This document shows positions 57,300 through 64,000 of a DNA stretch of 64,000 bases, piece by piece. How positions within the stretch are numbered: position 1 is the first letter of the stretch; every line of letters starts with the position of its first letter. This DNA is from Rhynochetos jubatus (taxonomy: Eukaryota; Chordata; Aves; Eurypygiformes; Rhynochetidae): the NCBI GenBank assembly GCA_027574665.1, contig CM050666.1:4216001-4280000 (forward strand). The letters run 5' to 3'. Position numbers and translations under genes: made by a program. Below the pieces are notes generated by a model that saw nothing but the letters and a program-made list of their open reading frames with translations, had not been told where the DNA came from and did not search any database.

Positions 57300-60200
57300 C
57301 AGCTTCCTGAAATCAATGATGAAAGTAAGCAAAACAACATGTTTACATTCCTCTGCGCTGAAAGCTGAGCAAGTATTCAGGTGCCGCCTCTTAATTTATT
57401 TTTTTCCTTTCATTTTCCATATCCCCCAAAGTACTGAAAAAATCCCAAGGCAGTCGTTTTCACTCTTTCTGGGAGCATTTCCTTAGGTTTTGCAGAATTT
57501 CGTGGCTGGTTGCAAACAAGCAAACAAAAAAAAACCCCCTTTCTTGCAAAAATGTGTGTAATATTTGACCGGAATAGCTGCTTATTCCTGTGACTTTGGG
57601 GAGTGGTGGCTTTGTTTCTTCTAGCTGTATTAATCTACTTTTTTATGCATTGTACAGAAAGATAAAAACCAATTTATAGTAAAGAGAAAATTCTGGTTTG
57701 GTGTTTGGCACCAAAGTACCCTAGCTAAAATCTTTAATTTTCTGCCTATTCAGACACTTCAGAATTGGCAGGCTTCAGCTAGGAGCCTTCAAACCAGAGG
57801 CTGAACTCGGACCAGGAACGATTTTCTACTTGAGGGAAAGCAAAGTTAAATCTAAGTACAGGGATAAAACTTTGCGGGCTTGAGATTTACAGTTGTAGGG
57901 ACTTCATTGCTTAGGAACCCTTCTGCAGTGGGTTCACGAGCGTTTCTTCCTTTTATTCTTTCACTATTTGTATTTGCATCGTTAGAATATTTTTTTGAGC
58001 TCTGCTGCTGTAGCTGATTTCCACTACCCATATAAAACTGCGGCTTCATCTGATAGAATAAGCTGCAGCAAAGGTCTATTTAGACCTATTATTTTCCCAT
58101 AACTGCTCGTAATATTAGCAAATGAAGAAGTGCCGTAGAGCATCAGCCAGACCAGCCCTTGTCTCTCGCTAGCTGGCATAAATCAGAAATGAAGCTCACC
58201 TAAAGCCAGGAAAAAAGCAACACCACCACATTTTTGTCAATGGAAACACTTGCAAGTCCCATGTAAATGTCCTGGTAGAGGTCCCCTGCCCCAGGAGGAG
58301 GTACCCCCAGTCACCCCCACACTGGCTTTTCCCCGTGGGGCTGTGACTTCGTTACTTTGCTTTCTCTGAGCCATCACAACATAACACTTTGCAGACTGAG
58401 CAGGGCTGCGACACTCAGCCGACAGAAACGCTGTGGCCTCCGGAGTAAATCAGAATTTCACCTTTAATTTAGAGGCGGGGGAGGACCTGATTTGTGGGTG
58501 ATCTCAAAGCCACCCTCGGATGCCTGTGCCTCAGTGTATTTAGTGATATTCCCCAGAGAGCGGTACTAGAAATACAGATGCTGGATTTGCCTTTCATGTT
58601 TTTGTGGTAAGTATCTGAATAAATATTTATCGGTAAACAGAGCAGATTTGTTTGTAAAATGGAGTTGGCTGCAGTTGTGCATAGTTCTCGGAGAGGGGAT
58701 TTTAGGAGCGGTGGAGAGATGCAGTGTCCCAGGGGCTGATCTCCACAGAGAGAGGAAATGCAACAGAACAGGGTTTTCATCAGAAAATGGTGTTTTGTTG
58801 GAATGAGGGTTTTTTCCTTACAAAACATCACTGCTGATGGCAAAATTTTATGTAATAATAAAAAAACCCACCAACACTGAAAAAAAACCCCAATGGGATA
58901 GGGAGTTTCTTTGCAAGATGTTTTCAGACTGATTAAGCTATTTTTTATTACATTTTTTAGCTCATTTCAGGGGGGAATCCATAGAGAAATAATTGAGCAA
59001 GAGGCTCCAAAACCAAATGAAAAAGGCTTGCCCTTACTGAAATGAAACATTTTGTTGAACTTGTAAGTATCTACGTGCTCGGAAAGCAGCTCGGTGTGTG
59101 TGTGTACCGGGTTTGTTTTGGTGCTCCACAAAATATTTTTAAGATCTGTGGGAGCTGATGGTGACTTGGAAGACAGAAAGTGCCTTCTTCGAAGCAGCTG
59201 CAGCCGTTTGTGTCCATGCACTGTGTGGGCACAGAAGAGTTATTAAAATAGTAAATAATTGGCAGGTTTTGGTGGGAGGGGAACGTGCATCGGTGCACCC
59301 CCTCACCCAGCTGAAGAGGGATTGAAACACAGAGCAGCGAGCAGTGGGGAAGGCGATGGGGTGAACTCATTTCTGTCGCCTGCATTACACCATTTGGAGG
59401 AAGATGCCCTGACTCCTTGGTCCCATTTTAACCTCCCTGAGTCAGGTATTGTCCTGACCAGTGTAAAGCCAGTTTGCTGCTGAGCTATACAGCCCTGGCA
59501 AGCTGGGCTGCTGCCTGTGCTCCCTGGGTTTGGGGATTCCCCCCAGTAGCCCTTATCCTATTGAAAATAGTTGCATTCCCCTGGGAATACAGAGCAAAGG
59601 AGGAAAGCCTCTGGCCCCTCACTTGCACAGACACGTGTTGCATCCCACCTGCATCCTTTACCCTCTGGGAAAAGCTTTCCTTCAAATGGGATGCCCACAA
59701 ATGCCCTTATTGGTCCAAAGATGAATGTCCCCTCTCCCCCTTCCCAGGAGCAGGCATTAGGGCTGGGAGTGCCTTTGCTGGAGCCCAGCTGGAAAGCGAT
59801 ACGCCCTCAACTTGCATTTTGAGGAAAGGGAAGGCACCGGGGAAATGCAGGGCACAGTATTTACAGTTGGGTGCGTGATACTCCGTCCGAGCAACACGGC
59901 AGGATTGAATGATTAAACCGAAGTGAGCAATGGGTCTGGAAGAGCACGGCGTGCCCTCCCACTTTCCTAACTGTGGGACCCATGTTGAGCCTTCTGCAGG
60001 CAGAGCTGGAGAAGCACGGCAGGTAGATGTGTGGGCAAGGAGGACAGAGGAAATATCTGCTTTTACGGGAGCATTTACCTCGGAACGCTTGCGTGCACGG
60101 CTGCTGTTTAAAAGACACATTTATCTCTACACAGATTTATGCATTCAAACCACAGGCGCTGGCTCACGTCTGCGTGTTTTAAGGCAAACAGTTTTCCACC

Positions 60201-61199
60201 TCCTTAAAGGAAAGTGTCGGGCTGAAAATTTTTAAGAAATCCAGTATTTCTGCTTCTTTTAGCACTTCAGAGAATGACAGAAAAACGTTTTGGGGGAGAG
60301 GCACAGCTCTGGGCTGAGCCTTGAAATCAGTTTCTTTGAAATTAGTTGCCTTGAAATTACACAATGAAATAAGCACAGGAGTTCCTGCATCCGAACGGCT
60401 TTATATGATGACAGGGCCACGGTCCTGTCCCTCCCCTCTCTCCTTGCCAGGGTCCCTGGGAGCGGTGTGTCCCCGGGGTGTGTGGCAGGGCTTCGGGAGC
60501 ACTGTTGCTGCTGCCTGGTAGATCTGCAGGACCGGTGGAAAACATGTGACCCAGGGTTCACATCGCTGCCGATGACGATCAGAAGGAACTTCTCTGACCC
60601 TGGGAGTCCGGGCTTTTGCTCCGCGCCTGTCCAACACAAACAGAAGAATTCAAAGCTACTGGATTAGGAGCTCGTGTGGCTTCCATTAACCCAAGGGTTT
60701 TGCTGAGTTAACTCCTGGAAGAGCCGTGCATCAAACGTAATGAATCAGAAGGGAAGCCCATACATCAGACGAGCCCGATGACCTCTGGAGTTAGATAGCA
60801 TTACTGACAATCAGCGTGTTGGGGAAGGGGGGAATGGCAGAGAAAACCAGGCTGACCTCCTATTTATTGATTTCTTTAAAGTCTTAATGCACTTTCAGGT
60901 CCAAACTTGTTAATTTTCCCTAGTTCATCTCTCCCAACCCATAAATATGGGGTTTTGTGAGTGGTGATGACTGGGGACTGAGCGTCTGCAAGTATTAAAA
61001 CAAGAAAAGCAGTCCGGGAAGAAATGTTGCCTTGTAAGCAGTGAAGATTTTACTGCATTGCAACCAAAAAAATGCTGAGCCCTTCCAGGGAATTCAACCA
61101 CTCTTTGTTTTTACTTGCATGCTGCAAATATATAAAAATATTGATACATACCTGGAGCATCCATCTAAGCCTGGAAATGCATTAGGGAGCCCAAAAACA
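57300..61199. other. Repeat-poor unique sequence
   Basis: AT-rich, transposon-free segments (57340-58090 and 58800-59060) may hold regulatory DNA. A short (GT)n stretch lies at 59094-59107. Frames at 59474-60120 overlap on both strands without a domain. Confidence 0.5.
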
Positions 61200-61640
61200 A
61201 TCCACGTACGCGTGTGTGTGAATAGATATTCTTACGCTGAGACCGTGAGGCAGAATCTTTCCTCAGTGGAACCAGATTAGTTTCATACACTGATTGAGTT
61301 CATTTGCCGGCCAAGCGTCATATAAACTACTGGAGGCATTTCTTTTTTTAACCTTTAAAAAAAAAAAAGGCAAATCCCTAAACTAACTCCAGCAATAGTT
61401 AGGTGAGCCCCTTGCCAGCTAGGATGTGCGTGCACACATGGACACACAATAACTTTGTCCATTGCCGTCATAAAACTGAAGGCACTTATATGAGGGTGAG
61501 AGGTCAGGGGAGGCCTTGATTTAATAACAGGGGAAACATTATTTTTCTGTTATTAATTACGCATTATCCATAGTACATTTGCTGCACTCACTTTAGATAA
61601 GGTTACATCTATATTTTTATTAGGGAAACTTCTCGGGTCA
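61200..61640. promoter_or_regulatory. Candidate conserved non-coding element
   Basis: It starts with an 18-base alternating purine-pyrimidine tract (61203-61220) that includes CGTACG and ACGCGT palindromes, holds a 12-base A-run (61357-61368), and ends with ATTAATTACGCATTAT (61552-61567), which packs two homeodomain-type cores and an octamer-like ATTACGCAT. The call is pattern-based. Confidence 0.25.
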
Positions 61641-64000
61641 CATAGGGGAAGTTGGCTGGAAGGCAGGGAAAAGAAATCTGTTTTAAAAAGCTGGGGGAAA
61701 TGCTGCGTTACTGTACAGCCTTCTCTTTCTGCTCTTCTGGGGACGGATCCTTGCACATTCCTGGAATAGTTCACTCAGTGAACGCTGAACGATTCGAGGC
61801 TCAGAAGAAACTTGGGACAGCACCAGCTTGGAGTTCCCAGAAATCCAAAGGGATGGATACATCCTTATATATGCACTATTTTTCTATAGCTTATAGCTAC
61901 TGAATCAGTCAAATTCAAAGTGAAAAGTTATGCTCAGCGAGAGGGAGACTTAAAAGTTCAAATCCAGGTCTGGTTCAGTGCATTCCTCCTCTCATTTCCT
62001 CACCTTCAGCTGCTTTGGAGGAGTCTACTGTGAGCACTTATCCCGTTCCTGCCGGGGGGAGACTCGTAGCCTGCGGAGATGATGGACAGTGGGTGCCATT
62101 ACAGGGGGAAACATGAGGATCACCTCCAAGAGTTGGCCCAAACTGAGAAGCCCAGGTGCCTCTGTGCTCCCCTCCCACCACGATATCCCCGAGATAACAG
62201 CGTTGCTCTCAGGGACGCATCCATCTCCTGTTTCTCGTCTGAGGCTTTGTGTAAGAGCTGGAGGAAGGGACAGGGCAGCTGATGTGAAAGAAGGAAAAAG
62301 AAGTGAGAGAAAATAAATAACCCTCAAGAAATCCACTCCACGCAGATGGATGGTTTGTATTACAAGGAGATGAAGAACCTCCTCACGTGGTGTCAGCACT
62401 TGGGAAATCTTTCCTCTATAAGTAGCGTTTGGGCAGGGGGGGATTAAAAAGAGTGTTTTGCCTTTTCAGCATAGCAAGCCTCAGTACTGGGATTTATCCA
62501 CTCCATACCTGACACCTCTATCCCTGGGAGCACAAAGGGCTGAGGAGGTGCTTGCCTCTTCTCCAGGAGAGCAGACCATTTTCTGGGCGTTTAATCCCAT
62601 GGGAAAGGGATGATGCTGCTCTGCAACCTGGTAACAAATTCATTAAGGTTGGCAGGTCAGGTGGTGCCAGTGCTGGGTTGCCAATACAGTCCTGTGTGGA
62701 CCCTTTCCTGGGATGGACAATTCAGTCTTTAATGCCATGTCCGCAGCCCTACCTCTGTAAGCGCACAAGGGAAATGGGAATCAGCAACTGAGCCGCTTTT
62801 TCCTGTTTCATGGCTGCCGTCCTCCTCGCTCCCTGCCAGTCTGGATGCAAAGGCTGAAATGTGAATCTCCGGTTGGTTTTTCTGTTGTATCCAGGTTCAT
62901 CTCAAACTCTGATGTTTCTTTTCTCAGCTCCCTTAGGACATAAGGGGATGCTACTCCCAGACTGCCCAGTGAAAAAGAAAGATGGAAGTGTCTGCTCGTT
63001 TGGGCTATATATATATGAGAAATGGCTGGGAGCTGTACGTTTTTAGCAGGAGTTCCTTTTTTATGGCCTTTTGCATGTTCCAGCATTGCTCATGTCCATA
63101 GTAGCTGCTGACTGATGTCAGGGGGGGATCTCTGCTGGGTTTCCCCCCTGGTTGCAATCATGGGATGTCCCACAGTTCTCACATAAATTTAGCGATGGAG
63201 GCTGGATGCCTCTGCCCTGGAGGTCGCCTGGCCCAAAAATCAGTTGTTGTCCAGCATCGTGTACTCATCTATTTATACCACGGCTTTCAAGCGTGGCTTC
63301 GGGTACTCATGAAGTGTGTTTGTCCCCCTGGCTTAGACCTGTGAAAGGAACAAGGGCAATGGTCTTTCCTGGATGCGAAGATCAGATACGGCAAAACTCT
63401 GGTTCTGCCTTGGTGACTGACAAGTAAAATGCACATGGACCCAAGAAGTGTCCAGACAAGGGTCTGTCATTTGACCAAATCAATTGGGTATCCTGCCTGA
63501 AGTCAGCACAGAGACTTGCTTAGTTAATTTGCTTGATTAATTTCTGTGAACACAGGACAACTCCCTATTCCAGAGTCCTGGTGCAAAACTGAGCATTGCT
63601 TGGATGCCCTTTCGGAGGGTTTTCTGCCATCTCCCACTATCAGTTAACGGTTTTCAGGAGCGCACTTACGTTACCATTTCTTTGGGGTTTGTTTCATTCC
63701 CCACTGCACTGTTTCTAGTGGTAAAATCACTCAAATCCAGAAATCTCATGTACAGATCAAGATGATGTACTGGGGTTAGCACTGCTCGGTGCTCAGAGCT
63801 GCTTAGCAAAGCCCTGCTGTGTTATGTGCGTTTTGCTCTAGGATATTCATTTATTATTATTTCCTGTGAAAAATATATATCCTGATTCATCCCTGGCGTA
63901 CTTATAGCAGGGCGATCTGTGCGGATAAAACTTTAAAGTAAACCTGTCTTAAAACTCTCCCAAAAGTCTGGTGGTAGAATTTTTCTATTTGAAAATACTC
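61641..64000. other. Repeat-poor unique sequence to the window end
   Basis: No gene or transposon was recognised. A short TA stretch lies at 63005-63016. The last kilobase is mixed and AT-rich at its end. Confidence 0.5.

Noticed and set aside
61945-62010. MIR-like words AGTTCAAATCCAGGTCT and CATTTCCTCACC
   Set aside because: The two words come from a plausible order but nothing between them aligns.
63005-63016. TA dinucleotide run
   Set aside because: Only about six units; ordinary simple sequence.
1-64000. CRISPR arrays, bacterial operons, tRNA or rRNA genes
   Set aside because: None seen; CR1 and MIR-type repeats show this is vertebrate nuclear DNA.

Overview
This window looks like vertebrate, and most likely bird, nuclear DNA. 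The main evidence is a set of CR1 LINE copies. One is a roughly 0.93 kb piece on the minus strand (18661-19592) that keeps the reverse-transcriptase FADD box and the C-terminal part of ORF2. Three are short 3' tails (4778-4873, 15168-15227, 36467-36558). The wording of the longest copy resembles the CR1 subfamilies common in neoavian birds, which is a judgement from memory. Several older, heavily worn repeats of the MIR/L2/L3 kind shared by amniotes also appear (20960-21152, 25355-25525, 38016-38112, 40110-40245, 44030-44165, with a weak one near 9620). Long microsatellites are almost absent, as expected for birds.

I found no protein-coding gene that I can name. The open frames, including those of 150-215 codons, overlap one another on both strands and show no recognisable domain. 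They look like chance frames in GC-moderate DNA. A few short segments have convincing splice-like borders (220-332, 35457-35679, and a possible terminal exon at 20657-20835). They are listed as low-confidence candidates and may belong to non-coding transcripts or to nothing. The window is best read as intergenic or large-intron sequence.

Layout: 1-4.8 kb has a candidate exon, a pair of complementary pyrimidine/purine tracts, the first copy of an unrecognised dispersed repeat (1441-1570), and an unusually CpG-dense block (about 2930-3130) whose minus strand resembles a retroelement 3' tail. From 4.8 to 18.6 kb it is mostly unique sequence with two CR1 tails. The 18.6-21.2 kb part holds the large CR1 and an ancient amniote repeat. 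From 21 to 31 kb it is unique sequence with AT-rich, motif-rich stretches that look like conserved regulatory DNA, a GC-rich patch near 26.4-26.9 kb, and the second copy of the unrecognised repeat (29310-29435). From 31 to 44 kb there is a possible worn retrovirus-like fragment near 33.3-33.6 kb, a short E-box tandem array (35621-35656), one CR1 tail and several MIR-like relics. The last 20 kb (44.2-64 kb) shows no CR1 or MIR copy that I can recognise and contains several enhancer-like stretches. That is typical of the repeat-poor surroundings of developmental genes.

The items most worth checking are the unrecognised repeat pair (1.4 and 29.3 kb), the CpG-dense block near 3 kb, the E-box array with a good splice donor at 35.6 kb, and the repeat-poor terminal 20 kb. 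All family assignments rest on remembered consensus sequences, not on a search.
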